Source: Phyllobacterium endophyticum (GTDB lineage: Bacteria; Pseudomonadota; Alphaproteobacteria; Rhizobiales; Rhizobiaceae). Taken from it: DNA of 64,000 nucleotides. The translations under genes and the position numbers were made by a program. This document shows positions 1-8,907 of the stretch, one piece after another. The stretch is from positions 682,001 through 746,000 of the forward strand of contig NZ_PGGN01000001.1 in NCBI RefSeq assembly GCF_003010935.1, in the 5' to 3' direction. Numbering within the stretch: the first letter of the stretch is position 1; each line of letters opens with the position of its first letter. Below the pieces are notes generated by a model. The model made no database searches, had not been told where the DNA came from, and was given only the letters and a program-made list of their open reading frames with translations.

Positions 1-916
1 ATGCAGCGCCGACCGACTTGAATAGCGTGATTTCGCTGGGGGATCGGCGACCCTCGACTGTCCCGCGCGTAAGACCAAACAGATCACCGATCACGTGGCT
101 TTCGCTGATGACGCCCGCTTTGATCGGCTGCACAATATCACCGCCCTCTTTCAACGCACCGTCGAGAGTGTCGACAAAAACCCGAGCCCGTTTGACACAT
201 TCGTCGTCGCTCTCGCGCATCTCAGGGGTGAAAGCTCCGATCAAATCCACGTGGGTGCCAGGCTCCAAGTGCTTGCCAAGGATCAGGGGTTCGCTCGACA
301 GGGTCCCGGCAGACACGATATCGGCCTCTGCGATAGCCGCATCCTTGTCTTTTACCGCTCTGGCGTTGAAGCCGTCTGCAACGAGTTCGCGAACGATCTT
401 TTCCGCACCTGCGAAATTGCGGTTCCAGACCGAGATTTGCGTGATGGGACGGACAGCACTGTGCGCGCGTGCGAGAAAACCCGAAAGCGCGCCTGCGCCA
501 AGTACGACAAGCCTTGATGCATCCTCCCGCGCCAGATACCGTGCGGCGAGGGCAGATGCACCGGCGGTGCGCCACAAAGTGAGCCTTTGCCCGTCAATCA
601 GCGCTTTTGGCTCTCCGGTTTTGCCGTCCATGAGAAGGTAAACTCCCATGACAGCAGGCTTCGCGACTGCGCCATTATCCGGAGAAACGGTTACGATCTT
701 GACGCCCATGTAACCCTTGGAAGAATCGCCGAGAGCGTCGAAGTCAGACCAGGCAGGCATCAACAGCAGCGTTGAGGGCGCTCCGTCGGGACGGTTGACC
801 GTATGGTGATGACGCACAGGCTGAACTACGCCTTGACGGAAGGCATTGTTGATTGCCTCGATCATGTCCGGCCAGTTCAAGAGCCCGTCGACCTCAGCCG
901 GGGAGATCAATTTCAT
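1..916 (-). CDS. Ornithine cyclodeaminase / mu-crystallin family protein, 3' end cut by window edge
   Basis: The minus-strand frame opens with ATG at 916 (MKLISPAEV) and stays open to base 1, giving 305 residues. Family members are usually 310-350 residues, so only a short C-terminal piece is missing. A nucleotide-binding glycine motif (LGAGALSGFLARAH) lies in the middle and is followed by a typical Rossmann segment; the upstream half contains GYMGVKIVTVSP and the MDGKTGEPKALIDGQRLT signature typical of ornithine cyclodeaminase and related NAD(P)-dependent imine or amino-acid dehydrogenases. Known family members convert ornithine to proline plus ammonia, or reduce cyclic imino acids. The exact substrate cannot be read from sequence. 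It starts 19 bases after the lapA-like gene on the same strand and may be co-transcribed with it. Confidence 0.85.
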   Translation of the reverse strand, partial: MKLISPAEVDGLLNWPDMIEAINNAFRQGVVQPVRHHHTVNRPDGAPSTLLLMPAWSDFDALGDSSKGYMGVKIVTVSPDNGAVAKPAVMGVYLLMDGKTGEPKALIDGQRLTLWRTAGASALAARYLAREDASRLVVLGAGALSGFLARAHSAVRPITQISVWNRNFAGAEKIVRELVADGFNARAVKDKDAAIAEADIVSAGTLSSEPLILGKHLEPGTHVDLIGAFTPEMRESDDECVKRARVFVDTLDGALKEGGDIVQPIKAGVISESHVIGDLFGLTRGTVEGRRSPSEITLFKSVGAA

Positions 917-935
917 TTCATTTCCTTGAATTGCT

Positions 936-1268
936 TCAATGCAGTGACGGCAGATTCGGCGTAGACGTCGATTCGGCCGAAGACTTTCTGGCTTCCTTGC
1001 GCAGCAATTCCGCTTCAAGTTTGCGTTGGCGAGCGAGTTTGCGATGTTTGCCCTGATTGTACCAGGTCGCGAAGCTTCCGAGCATCAAACCGAGTATCAG
1101 AGCGGCAAATAGCCAGACAAACAGCGGCGCAGAATACGAAAGATCGGGGTTTCCTGGATTGAACGGATCGATGGTGAACGATATGGCCTGGCGGTTCGCT
1201 ACTGACAAGGCGATCAGGATCACAGCGAGGGGAACAAGAATGAGGACAATGACGATACGACTGATCAT
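936..1268 (-). CDS. LapA-domain (DUF1049) small inner-membrane protein
   Basis: 110 residues. Two hydrophobic segments are visible: residues 1-23, followed by the ANR turn seen in this family, and residues about 48-68, ending in a GLMLGSFATW turn. They are followed by a basic, probably cytoplasmic helix (KHRKLARQRKLEAELLRKEARK). This is the LapA/YciS architecture (lipopolysaccharide assembly protein A domain), in which E. coli LapA/LapB tune LpxC turnover. The gene lies 39 bases downstream of ihfB, a conserved pairing in Hyphomicrobiales. A role in envelope or LPS homeostasis here is inferred from the family, not shown. Confidence 0.8.
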   Translation of the reverse strand: MISRIVIVLILVPLAVILIALSVANRQAISFTIDPFNPGNPDLSYSAPLFVWLFAALILGLMLGSFATWYNQGKHRKLARQRKLEAELLRKEARKSSAESTSTPNLPSLH

Positions 1269-1307
1269 GATATTCTCCGGCTGCGCTCCACACGCTGTTC
1301 GATGGCA

Positions 1308-1592
1308 CTAGCCGTTGGCGTTCAGCCTGTCGCGAAGTTCCTTGCCCGTCTTGAAGAACGGTACCCATTTCTCTTCGACATCCACGCTTTCACCGGTGCG
1401 TGGGTTGCGGCCGTTGCGAGCAGGGCGGTTCTTGACGGAGAATGCTCCGAAGCCACGGAGTTCCACCCGATTGCCTTCGGCCAGCGCATCGGTAATCTCG
1501 TCAAAGATGGCGCCGACGATGTTTTCCACATCACGCTGAAACAAATGCGGGTTGCGGTTAGCAATGATCTGCACGAGCTCTGATTTGATCAC
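1308..1592 (-). CDS. ihfB: Integration host factor subunit beta
   Basis: 94 residues, the normal size for IhfB. It begins [11 protein letters not shown] and carries the HU/IHF dimerisation helices, then the beta-arm region [22 protein letters not shown] that contains the conserved Pro which intercalates into bent DNA. The [14 protein letters not shown] core is diagnostic. IHF is a nucleoid protein that bends DNA at specific sites, and in this group it assists RpoN-dependent promoters and replication control. It follows sppA by 92 bases on the same strand. Confidence 0.96.
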   Translation of the reverse strand: MIKSELVQIIANRNPHLFQRDVENIVGAIFDEITDALAEGNRVELRGFGAFSVKNRPARNGRNPRTGESVDVEEKWVPFFKTGKELRDRLNANG

Positions 1593-1684
1593 AGCGAAAT
1601 CCCTTCCGGTTCAAGATCAGGAGGACAAGGGTCTAAAGGCACCAACGTGGAGACTATGTCACTGATCTTGTGAGTTTAATAGGC

Positions 1685-2671
1685 TTATTGCGCCCCAACG
1701 GGCTTGCCGTCAACGTGCCAAACAGAAACGAGTCCGTCAAGGAACATCCGATCACCTGTCAATTCGCGCAGAATTCCCGCACTCTCTTCAGGGATGCCGA
1801 GATACTTCGCCAGCATTTTCACGGCAGAATGGGAGAAAAACATCCCAAGTGACGATTTTTCGACGGGTTTCCATTCAAGGACGGGAAGCTTGTCATCGAC
1901 TCCCTTGGTCTTGAGCCAGCCGAGGGCTTTTTCTTCGCCGCCAAGTTCATCGATGAGCTTGTTGGCGACTGCCTGCCGGCCGGTGAAGACTGATCCGTCT
2001 GCCAGTGCCAGCGCCTGTTCATGCGTGAACTTACGCCGCTCCTGAACAAGGCCGACAAACCAGTCGTATGAATCGATGATCATCCGGTGGATCATGGCCT
2101 TGGCTTCTTCGCTGGCGGGATTGAAGAAATTTGGTTCTGCCTTGAGCGGACTGGATTTTATGGTTTCGACCTTTACGCCGAGTTTGCCAAGCAGCTGAGA
2201 AATGTCCGGATACTGAAAGAGAACGCCAATAGAGCCAATGATGGATGACTGGCGGGCAACGATGTGATCGCTTGCACTTGCAATCATGTATCCGGCCGAA
2301 GCAGCCAGGGTTCCGACTTGGGAAACGACAGGTTTCTTCATTGCAAGTTTGCGCACAGCCTCATAGATCGCTTCTCCGCCTGCCGTCGTCCCGCCGGGTG
2401 AATCGACCGAAAGGATCACACCTTTGACTGCATCGGAATCCTCCACGTCCTTCAAGCGTTTTAGCAGTTCATCATTTTCGAAGATTGTGCCTTCCACGCG
2501 TACCTTGGCAATATGCGGCGCGGACTTGCTCGATAAGCCGTCCGAGCCGGTGTTGAAGAAATAAAGGCCGAACATTGCAACTGCGAGGATTGCGAAGGCC
2601 AATACCCGCCAGAAAGTCAATTTTCTGCGGAGCCGTCGTCTGTCGATAATTGCGTCAGCAGTATTTGCCAT
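1685..2671 (-). CDS. sppA: Signal peptide peptidase SppA, short (36K) type
   Basis: 328 residues, matching the short single-domain SppA form. A cytoplasmic basic leader (RRRLRRK) is followed by one membrane anchor (about residues 18-40) and then a periplasmic ClpP-like S49 domain. Visible motifs are SVDSPGGT, the nucleophile region GTLAASAGYMIASAS with the catalytic Ser, and SSPLKAEPN with the probable general-base Lys. SppA degrades cleaved signal peptides in the inner membrane. It heads a leftward cluster with ihfB and the lapA-like gene, and its start faces lptC across a 239-base divergent intergenic region. Confidence 0.93.
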   Translation of the reverse strand: MANTADAIIDRRRLRRKLTFWRVLAFAILAVAMFGLYFFNTGSDGLSSKSAPHIAKVRVEGTIFENDELLKRLKDVEDSDAVKGVILSVDSPGGTTAGGEAIYEAVRKLAMKKPVVSQVGTLAASAGYMIASASDHIVARQSSIIGSIGVLFQYPDISQLLGKLGVKVETIKSSPLKAEPNFFNPASEEAKAMIHRMIIDSYDWFVGLVQERRKFTHEQALALADGSVFTGRQAVANKLIDELGGEEKALGWLKTKGVDDKLPVLEWKPVEKSSLGMFFSHSAVKMLAKYLGIPEESAGILRELTGDRMFLDGLVSVWHVDGKPVGAQ

Positions 2672-2800
2672 CGTTCCGTCCGTTCATTTTTGCAGTTCAG
2701 TTCACGTCTCTTCTGCGGCATGATCCCATCGGAGTCCATACTGGTTGTCTGGCTCGATCCGAAGTTTGGACCTTGTATCTGGTCAACCGACGGCATACTT

Positions 2801-2817
2801 GTTGCACCGAGTGCAAC
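2801..2817. promoter_or_regulatory. 17-bp perfect inverted repeat between sppA and lptC
   Basis: GTTGCAC at 2801-2807 and GTGCAAC at 2811-2817 are exact reverse complements around a 3-base centre. Further TGCAA/TGCA half-motifs follow within the next 20 bases. The site sits in the divergent region between sppA and the lpt operon, where a dimeric regulator could bind. I do not recognise the regulator, and a chance palindrome cannot be excluded. Confidence 0.35.
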
Positions 2818-2910
2818 TTGTGCAAAATGGTGCATGTCCATTTCATCGAAAAATAACCATACTGGCGTCAGATAGCCATTATATTGCAATCGGTAAACAC
2901 AGCTAGACCT

Positions 2911-3648
2911 ATGTCCATCGAACCAGACGACATGCATGCGGGGCGCGACGCCACCGCCGTTGCAGACCATCATGCAGAGGTCGCGCGGCAGTTTGCTGGC
3001 TCTGTCAAAGATTCCATGGTGTTCCGAGCTGCGGAGCGCCATTCGCGCCGCGTGCGCTTTCTCAAGTTCGCGCTACCTGCAGCGGCTCTCGCCGGCGCTG
3101 CCGTCTTTTCCTGGTTCACCTTCTTTTCGACGTCAAGTGTACCGAGCAATATCTCGCTCGACAATGTCGGAATCGAAAACGGCATGCGCGTCATGACCAA
3201 TCCGAATCTTGATGGATTCACCAAAGACAATCTTCCATACAAGGTGAGTGCCGTCAGAGCCCTTCAGGAGGTCGGCAATAACAATGTTATCTCGCTTGAA
3301 GGAATCAATGCCAAGATCCCGCTCGGCAAGGAATTGCGCGCCGAGGTCACGACAAAATCGGGTGTGTACGACAACGCCAATCAGCAATTGAAGCTCGATA
3401 GCGCCATAACCCTGACAACATCCGACGGCATTACGGCTTTGCTGCAGTCCGCTACTATTGATATGGCTGGTAACGCGATGTCGACCGATGATCCGGTCAG
3501 CATCAAAAATGGCAGGTCGAGTATTGCCGCTGACAGTATGCGAATTACCGAAAGCGGGAAGGTTATAACCTTCGAGAAGCGTGTGAGGCTTGTCATTCAG
3601 CCTGCAAAGCTGCAAGAAGGTGAGAAGGAAATGCAATCGCCGGAGTAG
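2911..3648 (+). CDS. lptC: LPS export system periplasmic/inner-membrane protein LptC
   Basis: 245 residues from the ATG at 2911; a TTG nine codons upstream is also open. After a roughly 55-residue cytoplasmic leader there is a single transmembrane helix (FLKFALPAAALAGAAVFSWF), and the rest is a periplasmic beta-jellyroll of the LptC/OstA type (GVYDNANQQLKLDSAITLTTSDG). LptC bridges the LptB2FG ATP-binding complex to LptA in the LPS transport chain. The leader is longer than in E. coli LptC, as is usual in Rhizobiales. It is followed by lptA and lptB in the same direction, which supports the call. Confidence 0.9.
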   Translation: MSIEPDDMHAGRDATAVADHHAEVARQFAGSVKDSMVFRAAERHSRRVRFLKFALPAAALAGAAVFSWFTFFSTSSVPSNISLDNVGIENGMRVMTNPNLDGFTKDNLPYKVSAVRALQEVGNNNVISLEGINAKIPLGKELRAEVTTKSGVYDNANQQLKLDSAITLTTSDGITALLQSATIDMAGNAMSTDDPVSIKNGRSSIAADSMRITESGKVITFEKRVRLVIQPAKLQEGEKEMQSPE

Positions 3649-3704
3649 CATCCGGGGATCATTGCTGGTTTCGAGGGAATATCCCGGATTTAGGAGAGAA
3701 GACG

Positions 3705-4310
3705 ATGTCGCGCGGGGCAAAACTGATCAGCATATCGACCATTGCGTTTGGGCTATTGGCGACGCCCTTGACTGCTCCCGCCTTCGCTCAGGAAGCTGCT
3801 ACGGCCACGACCGGTATCAAGTTGTCTGGCGACCAGCCGATCCAGATCGACTCGGACAAGGTGGATGTCCGTGACAACGATGGAACGGCTACCTTCACCG
3901 GGAATGTGACGGTTGTCCAGGGCGCGACGCTTCTGAAAGCCGGTTCGATGATAGTCTACTACATCAAACCCAAGAAAGACGCAGGTGGGACGACAACCGA
4001 CGCCCCGAAACCCGCCGGAATAACTGGTGCCAGCTCTCAGGATATCGACCACATCGAGGTCAATGACAAGGTTTACGTCAAATCCCAGGATCAGGTCGCC
4101 ACTGGCGATCACGGCACTTTCGATATGAAAACGGAAGTACTGGTTCTGACCGGCAGCAAGGTTGTTCTTTCGCAAGGAGACAATGTTGCGGTCGGCTGCA
4201 AGCTGACTGCGCAGTTAAAAACAGGTCAAGCCCAGCTCGAGAGCTGCAAGAGTGGACAGACAGGGCGCGTTTCTATCATCGTAGCCCCCAAAAACGCTCC
4301 GAAGAACTGA
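3705..4310 (+). CDS. lptA: LPS transport periplasmic protein LptA (OstA-like)
   Basis: 201 residues. An AGGAGAG ribosome site precedes ATG 3705. An N-terminal signal peptide (about residues 1-28, ending APAFAQ) is followed by the OstA fold: QPIQIDSDKVDVRDNDGTATFTGNVTVVQGATLLKAG is the classic LptA opening. LptA oligomerises to carry LPS from LptC across the periplasm. An extra loop rich in Lys, Gly and Thr (KPKKDAGGTTTDAPKPAG) interrupts the first half. The gene lies 56 bases after lptC and 7 bases before lptB. Confidence 0.93.
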   Translation: MSRGAKLISISTIAFGLLATPLTAPAFAQEAATATTGIKLSGDQPIQIDSDKVDVRDNDGTATFTGNVTVVQGATLLKAGSMIVYYIKPKKDAGGTTTDAPKPAGITGASSQDIDHIEVNDKVYVKSQDQVATGDHGTFDMKTEVLVLTGSKVVLSQGDNVAVGCKLTAQLKTGQAQLESCKSGQTGRVSIIVAPKNAPKN

Positions 4311-4317
4311 GACCGTA

Positions 4318-5145
4318 GTGTCATTGTTTTCGCGTCCCTCTTCCAGCAAGCTTTCCGCGCGGCTTGACTCGACTGTTTCTCAGGAAATGCGTCCTGCTGA
4401 CCCAAAGGCTGCTGATGAGAAAAAAGGTACGCTTATCGCACGTGGCATCACCAAGAGCTACAATGGCCGCCAGGTCGTCAACGGCGTCACGTTTGGAGTT
4501 CGCGCCGGCGAAGCTGTTGGTATTCTGGGTCCGAATGGTGCGGGCAAGACCACATGTTTTTATATGGTCACTGGCCTCGTCCCGGTCGACAAAGGCACGA
4601 TAGAAATTGACGGCTTCGATGTAACGACCATGCCAATGTACCGCCGTTCGAGGCTCGGTATAGGGTATTTGCCGCAAGAAGCGTCGATTTTTCGCGGGCT
4701 GTCAGTGGAAAATAACATCAAGGCGGTCCTTGAGGTCGTAGAAAAGGATCGTAGTAAGCGCGCTCAAGAACTGGACGCGCTTCTCGAAGAGTTCCACATC
4801 GCTCACCTGCGCAAGGCCCCCGCGCTATCGTTATCAGGCGGGGAGCGTCGGCGGCTGGAAATCGCACGCGCCTTGGCATCGAGTCCCAATTTCATGCTTC
4901 TGGACGAACCATTTGCAGGTGTGGATCCGATTGCTGTAGCAGACATTCAACAATTGGTGCGCCACCTGACCGACCGCGGTATCGGCGTTCTGATTACGGA
5001 CCATAATGTGCGCGAGACGCTGAAGCTGATCAACAGGGCCTATATTATACATGCCGGGCAGGTACTCACGCATGGACCTCCAAATGACATCATTGCCAAT
5101 GAGGACGTACGACGGCTTTACCTCGGAGATCAGTTCAAGCTCTGA
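4318..5145 (+). CDS. lptB: LPS export ABC transporter ATP-binding protein LptB
   Basis: 275 residues from GTG 4318. An internal ATG at 4387 would give a length closer to the usual 240-250, so the start is uncertain. ABC ATPase motifs appear in order: Walker A GPNGAGKTT, Q-loop GYLPQEASIFRGL, signature LSGGERRRLEIARAL, Walker B FMLLDEPFAGVDP, switch His in LITDHNVRETL. The EASIFRGLSVENN segment is typical of LptB and separates it from amino-acid ABC ATPases. It powers LPS extraction from the inner membrane with LptF and LptG, which are not in this window. It is followed by rpoN, the common alphaproteobacterial arrangement. Confidence 0.96.
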   Translation: MSLFSRPSSSKLSARLDSTVSQEMRPADPKAADEKKGTLIARGITKSYNGRQVVNGVTFGVRAGEAVGILGPNGAGKTTCFYMVTGLVPVDKGTIEIDGFDVTTMPMYRRSRLGIGYLPQEASIFRGLSVENNIKAVLEVVEKDRSKRAQELDALLEEFHIAHLRKAPALSLSGGERRRLEIARALASSPNFMLLDEPFAGVDPIAVADIQQLVRHLTDRGIGVLITDHNVRETLKLINRAYIIHAGQVLTHGPPNDIIANEDVRRLYLGDQFKL

Positions 5146-5311
5146 TTTTGCGATTCAACCTGAGATTTCTACAAGAATTGTCGTTTTCTCTACGTCTTTA
5201 GATTGAAAATTGCCGCAGCAAGGCCTTTTTCATGCCCTTGCGATTGACAAGCAAGGATTGGGCCAGTTCTGTACGACAGCAAGAATTCGTATGGGAGTAT
5301 CGGCGTTCACC

Positions 5312-6955
5312 ATGGCTCTGTCGGCAAAGCTGGATCTCAGGCAAACCCAGGCATTGGTGATGACGCCCCTGCTCATGCAGTCCATTCGACTGCTGCAGTT
5401 GACGCATGTCGAACTCGACCAGTTTATCGAGCAGGAGATCGAAAAAAACCCCCTGCTGGAACGCGATGAGACAACTAACAGCGATTTTTACACGTCTGAC
5501 AAGCGCGATTTTCAAAGCGACAGGAGCTTGGGCGATGAACATGAGTTTGGCCGAGCCAGCGACGATGAGCCGGGGGAAGACCAACCCTTGGATGGGGGGA
5601 CCGATCACTGGCTGGTAAGCGGAGAGTCGACAAGTGCCGGCTCCATGTCCGACACGTTCGACAGCTCGCTGGAGAATATCTTTCCGGATGATCCTGGAAC
5701 ACACGATCTCATCGCCGGTGACCTGGCTTCGACATGGAAATCCTCATCCGGCGACGGTTATATCTCAACCGGGGGTGAGGGTTTCGACCTTGAGCAGGTG
5801 ACCGCCGCTCCCCTGACCCTCCGCGGTCATGTTGCCGAGCAGAGCATCTTTGCCTTCGCTTCAGCGGGAGACCGCCTGGTCGCCGCTGAACTCGCCGACC
5901 ACCTCGACGAAATGGGCTACCTGCGCGCGGATATCGAAGAGCTTGCGGACAGGCTCGGGGTCTCTGTTCAACACATCGAAAGCCTGATCAAAGTCCTGCA
6001 GACCTTCGAGCCTGCCGGGATTTTCGCGCGCAATCTCGCAGAGTGCCTGTCTCTGCAGCTTCAGGCAAGAAATCGCTTGAGCCCGGCAATGAGAACGCTT
6101 CTGCAGAATCTTGAGCTTCTGGCAAAACGCGATTTCCAAAGCTTGAAGAAGCTTTGCCGGGTGGGGGACGCCGAGATTTTGGCTATGTTACAGGACATTC
6201 AGCGTCTTGACCCCAAGCCGGGCACCGCTTTTTCCTCGGGGGTCGCAGACAGTATCGTACCGGACGTGCAAGTGGATCTGGCGCCGGACGGCACGTGGCG
6301 GATAGAGCTCAACCCCGATGCCTTGCCGCGTGTGTTGGTAAACAACAGCTATTACGCCACGGTCGCAAAATCGAAGACTACATCGGCCGAGAAAACATTT
6401 TTGAGCGAGTGCCTGCAAAACGCCAGCTGGCTTACCCGTAGCCTTGATCAACGAGCACAAACGATCCTCAAAGTGGCAAGCGAAATCGTTCGACAGCAGG
6501 AACAATTTCTTCGCCATGGTGTTGCCCACCTCAGGCCGCTCAACCTGCGAAATGTCGCGGATGCCATAGGCATGCACGAGTCCACGGTCAGCCGGGTAAC
6601 GGCCAACAAATATATGCTGACCCGGCGCGGCGTGTTCGAACTGCGTTACTTTTTCAACGCTGCAATCGCGGCAACTGAAGGTGGCGACCAGCACTCATCG
6701 CAATCTGTGCGCCACCAGATCAAGCGTCTTATCGACTTGGAGACGCCAGAGGGCGTGCTGTCGGATGATACGATCGTAGATTTGTTGAAGGAGCAAGGAG
6801 TCGATATTGCTCGCCGGACCGTTGCTAAATACCGGGAGGGGATGAACATCGCTTCGTCCGTGCAACGCAGACGCGAAAAGAAAGCTCAGCTATCTGTGTG
6901 CGCGGGCGATGGAAAGTCTGGATTCATCCGCCGAGCGGGTGTAGAATCTCTGTGA
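5312..6955 (+). CDS. rpoN: RNA polymerase sigma-54 factor
   Basis: 547 residues from ATG 5312 (MALSAKLDLRQTQ), chosen because it matches the family N-terminus; ATG 5291 and TTG 5210 are also in frame. Region I (LRQTQALVMTPLLMQSIRLLQL, the activator-interacting part) is followed by an acidic region II, the core-binding region, the helix-turn-helix around LRNVADAIGMHESTVSRV, and the RpoN box ARRTVAKYREG near the C-terminus. Sigma-54 directs nitrogen, C4-dicarboxylate and other enhancer-dependent promoters. About 35 residues follow the RpoN box, more than in many homologues. Downstream hpf and ptsN form the usual rpoN neighbourhood. Confidence 0.96.
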   Translation: MALSAKLDLRQTQALVMTPLLMQSIRLLQLTHVELDQFIEQEIEKNPLLERDETTNSDFYTSDKRDFQSDRSLGDEHEFGRASDDEPGEDQPLDGGTDHWLVSGESTSAGSMSDTFDSSLENIFPDDPGTHDLIAGDLASTWKSSSGDGYISTGGEGFDLEQVTAAPLTLRGHVAEQSIFAFASAGDRLVAAELADHLDEMGYLRADIEELADRLGVSVQHIESLIKVLQTFEPAGIFARNLAECLSLQLQARNRLSPAMRTLLQNLELLAKRDFQSLKKLCRVGDAEILAMLQDIQRLDPKPGTAFSSGVADSIVPDVQVDLAPDGTWRIELNPDALPRVLVNNSYYATVAKSKTTSAEKTFLSECLQNASWLTRSLDQRAQTILKVASEIVRQQEQFLRHGVAHLRPLNLRNVADAIGMHESTVSRVTANKYMLTRRGVFELRYFFNAAIAATEGGDQHSSQSVRHQIKRLIDLETPEGVLSDDTIVDLLKEQGVDIARRTVAKYREGMNIASSVQRRREKKAQLSVCAGDGKSGFIRRAGVESL

Positions 6956-7167
6956 GTGGGTAAACGAACCGGACCAAAGAAGTCCGGATGGGAGGCAGGC
7001 GCCGGTAATTTGCTACAATTGAAAGTGAAAGCGCACCTTTTAGATGAAGAATCAGCAAGTGAAATGTGATGAAACGCCCGCACTGGTTGTGTGGGATGTC
7101 TTTGCTCGCCTCTCAACAACAGTGTAGGTTGTTGGGGCGATGAAGATCACAATGAAGGTGAGGTATC

Positions 7168-7761
7168 ATGAGTCTGCGTGTATCTGGGAAACATATGGAC
7201 ATTGGGGACGCTTTCCGCATCCGAATTGAAGAGCGGATAGGCGAGATGGTCTCCAAATATTTCGATGGTGGATATACCGGCCACGTCACGGTGGAAAAGC
7301 AGGGCTCGCGATTTATTGCCGACTGTCTCATCCGGCTCGACACCGGTACCGTGCTTCAGGCGGCGGGCGAGGCCCAGGACCCCGTACTGGCATTTGATGC
7401 CGCGGGCGAACGCGTTGACAAAAGGCTCCGCCGCTATAAGAGGCGTCTCAAATCGCACCAGGCACCAGGCTCAAACGGTGTGTTCGACGATATTTCCTAC
7501 ACGGTCATGGCACCCGTACCGGATGATGAGGAGGATATGCCGGAGGACTATGCGCCGACCATAGTTGCCGAAACGTCGATGGCGCTCAGAAGCATGAGCG
7601 TTGCTTCAGCGGTCGTGGAGCTTGACTTGAAAGATAGCCCGGTGGTTGTTTTTCGAAACGCTGGCAGTACGCAGGTAAATATCGTATATCGCCGCGCCGA
7701 TGGAAATATTGGCTGGATCGATCCATCGACAGTGGCGGGTGAAAACGTCGCTCGGACGTAA
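7168..7761 (+). CDS. hpf: Ribosome hibernation promoting factor, long form
   Basis: 197 residues, the long HPF type. The N-terminal S30AE domain (MSLRVSGKHMDIGDAFRIRIEERI, then basic RRYKRRLKSH at about 90-100) binds the 30S decoding region. A linker leads to the C-terminal dimerisation domain (about 140-190; VVFRNAGSTQVNIVYRRADGNIGWIDP) that joins two 30S subunits into 100S dimers. A ribosome site (GGTGAGGT) precedes ATG 7168. It lies 212 bases after rpoN, long enough for its own promoter, and 79 bases before ptsN. Confidence 0.94.
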   Translation: MSLRVSGKHMDIGDAFRIRIEERIGEMVSKYFDGGYTGHVTVEKQGSRFIADCLIRLDTGTVLQAAGEAQDPVLAFDAAGERVDKRLRRYKRRLKSHQAPGSNGVFDDISYTVMAPVPDDEEDMPEDYAPTIVAETSMALRSMSVASAVVELDLKDSPVVVFRNAGSTQVNIVYRRADGNIGWIDPSTVAGENVART

Positions 7762-7790
7762 CGACGCGGATTCATAGCGAAATCGAACCC

Positions 7791-7820
7791 CCGTCCGCGC
7801 AAGGGAAAGCGCGCGGACGG
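7791..7820 (+). terminator. Strong GC hairpin between hpf and ptsN
   Basis: CCGTCCGCGC (7791-7800) pairs perfectly with GCGCGGACGG (7811-7820) around a 10-base loop. No T-run follows, so it may attenuate or stabilise the hpf end rather than stop transcription fully. It lies 20 bases upstream of the ptsN start. Confidence 0.45.
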
Positions 7821-7840
7821 AACTGGAAGGAAGAGAGATA

Positions 7841-8305
7841 ATGGATCTGGGTGATCTCATTCAGCCCGACGCTGTCCTGCCCGCGTTGAAAGTCAATTCC
7901 AAGAAGCAGCTTTTGCAGATCATGTCGGAAAAGGCTGCCGCCCTCACCGGATTAAGCGAGCGGGCGGTATTCGATACGATTTTGCAGCGTGAGCGTCTCG
8001 GGTCCACCGGTGTTGGCAACGGCATTGCAATCCCGCATGGCAAAATCAACAGCGTGAAGCGGATAGCCGGCGTTTTTGCTCAGCTCGAAACGCCAATTGA
8101 TTTCGAATCATTGGATGACCAGCCTGTTGATATCGTATTCCTGCTTTTGGCGCCGGAAAATGCCGGGGCGGACCATTTGAAGGCATTGTCACGCATTGCG
8201 CGCATGCTGCGCGATCCCGACCGTATTGCGAAACTTCGTACCGCCCACGACGCAAGCCTGATTTACGAGCTGCTAACGTCGCAGCCGGCGTCTACCGCCG
8301 CCTGA
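7841..8305 (+). CDS. ptsN: PTS IIA-like nitrogen regulatory protein (EIIA-Ntr)
   Basis: 154 residues, full length for the family. The phosphorylation site GNGIAIPHGK has its histidine at about residue 66, and the PTS EIIA type-2 fold continues to LLTSQPAS. EIIA-Ntr is the terminal phosphoacceptor of the nitrogen PTS (PtsP-PtsO-PtsN) and regulates potassium transport, ABC transporters and carbon/nitrogen balance. The rpoN-hpf-ptsN order is conserved in proteobacteria. ATG 7841 follows an AAGAGAGA ribosome site. Confidence 0.95.
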   Translation: MDLGDLIQPDAVLPALKVNSKKQLLQIMSEKAAALTGLSERAVFDTILQRERLGSTGVGNGIAIPHGKINSVKRIAGVFAQLETPIDFESLDDQPVDIVFLLLAPENAGADHLKALSRIARMLRDPDRIAKLRTAHDASLIYELLTSQPASTAA

Positions 8306-8324
8306 ATATGTCGTCCTGACTCGC

Positions 8325-8350
8325 TGAAGGCCGACCCTAGCGGCCCTTCA
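8325..8350. terminator. Imperfect hairpin between convergent ptsN and Fur-family gene
   Basis: TGAAGGCCG (8325-8333) pairs with CGGCCCTTCA (8341-8350) with one bulged base around a 7-base loop. It lies between the convergent 3' ends and overlaps the Fur-family stop codon. There is no clear T-run on either strand, so a terminator role is tentative. Confidence 0.35.
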
Positions 8351-8770
8351 AGAGGATCGGTCGGTCTTCCGGCCATAGAGTTCCAGCCGGTGGTGAACGA
8401 TATCATAGCCCAGAGACCGCGCGATCTCCTCCTGCAACTTCTCGATCTTGCCTGACTGAAACTCAATCACGGCACCCGTATCGATATCTATCAGGTGATC
8501 GTGATGCTCGCCGCGCGCCTGTTCGAACCTGGATGGCCCGCCGTTAAAGGCATGTCGATGAATCGCACCCATTTCCTCGAGCAGGTTCATGGTTCGATAG
8601 ACCGTCGAAAGAGAAATGCTGTCATCGATCTCGATAGCACGATGAAAAATCTTCATCGCATCAGGGTGGTCTTCAGTCGAAGTGAGGATATCTATGATGA
8701 TACGTCGCGGACGGGTGATGCGCACACCCGCCTTGCGCAATTCCTTTTCATAATCCGGCTTCTGATTCAT
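8348..8770 (-). CDS. Fur-family transcriptional regulator (Fur/Mur type)
   Basis: 140 residues from ATG 8770 ([15 protein letters not shown]). Upstream in-frame ATGs at 8782 and 8818 look less likely. The winged helix is at about residues 10-85 ([26 protein letters not shown], then [16 protein letters not shown]), and the metal site GEHHDHLID is followed by the dimerisation domain. No CxxC zinc motif is present. In Rhizobiales, homologues of this shape act as manganese- or iron-responsive repressors (Mur/Fur), while Irr has a different N-terminus, so I favour Fur/Mur without choosing the metal. It lies downstream of the glucan synthase on the same strand, 137 bases away. Confidence 0.88.
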   Translation of the reverse strand: MNQKPDYEKELRKAGVRITRPRRIIIDILTSTEDHPDAMKIFHRAIEIDDSISLSTVYRTMNLLEEMGAIHRHAFNGGPSRFEQARGEHHDHLIDIDTGAVIEFQSGKIEKLQEEIARSLGYDIVHHRLELYGRKTDRSS

Positions 8771-8870
8771 TGCTTGTCTCATGCTGCGGATTATGCGCCA
8801 GATTGGCGTCAGTTGCAAAGATTCTCAACTGGAATGCTGGTGATCAATCTTTCTGGCAAAGAGGGTTAGA

Positions 8871-8900
8871 CCGCCGCTTGCCGAAAAATACAAGCGGCGG
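8871..8900 (-). terminator. Perfect 10-bp hairpin after the cyclic glucan synthase
   Basis: CCGCCGCTTG (8871-8880) is the exact reverse complement of CAAGCGGCGG (8891-8900), with a 10-base A/T-rich loop. It begins 7 bases beyond the glucan synthase stop, reading leftward. The tail after the stem is only weakly T-rich, so it may be a partial terminator or mRNA stabiliser. Confidence 0.55.
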
Positions 8901-8907
8901 GAGTCCT

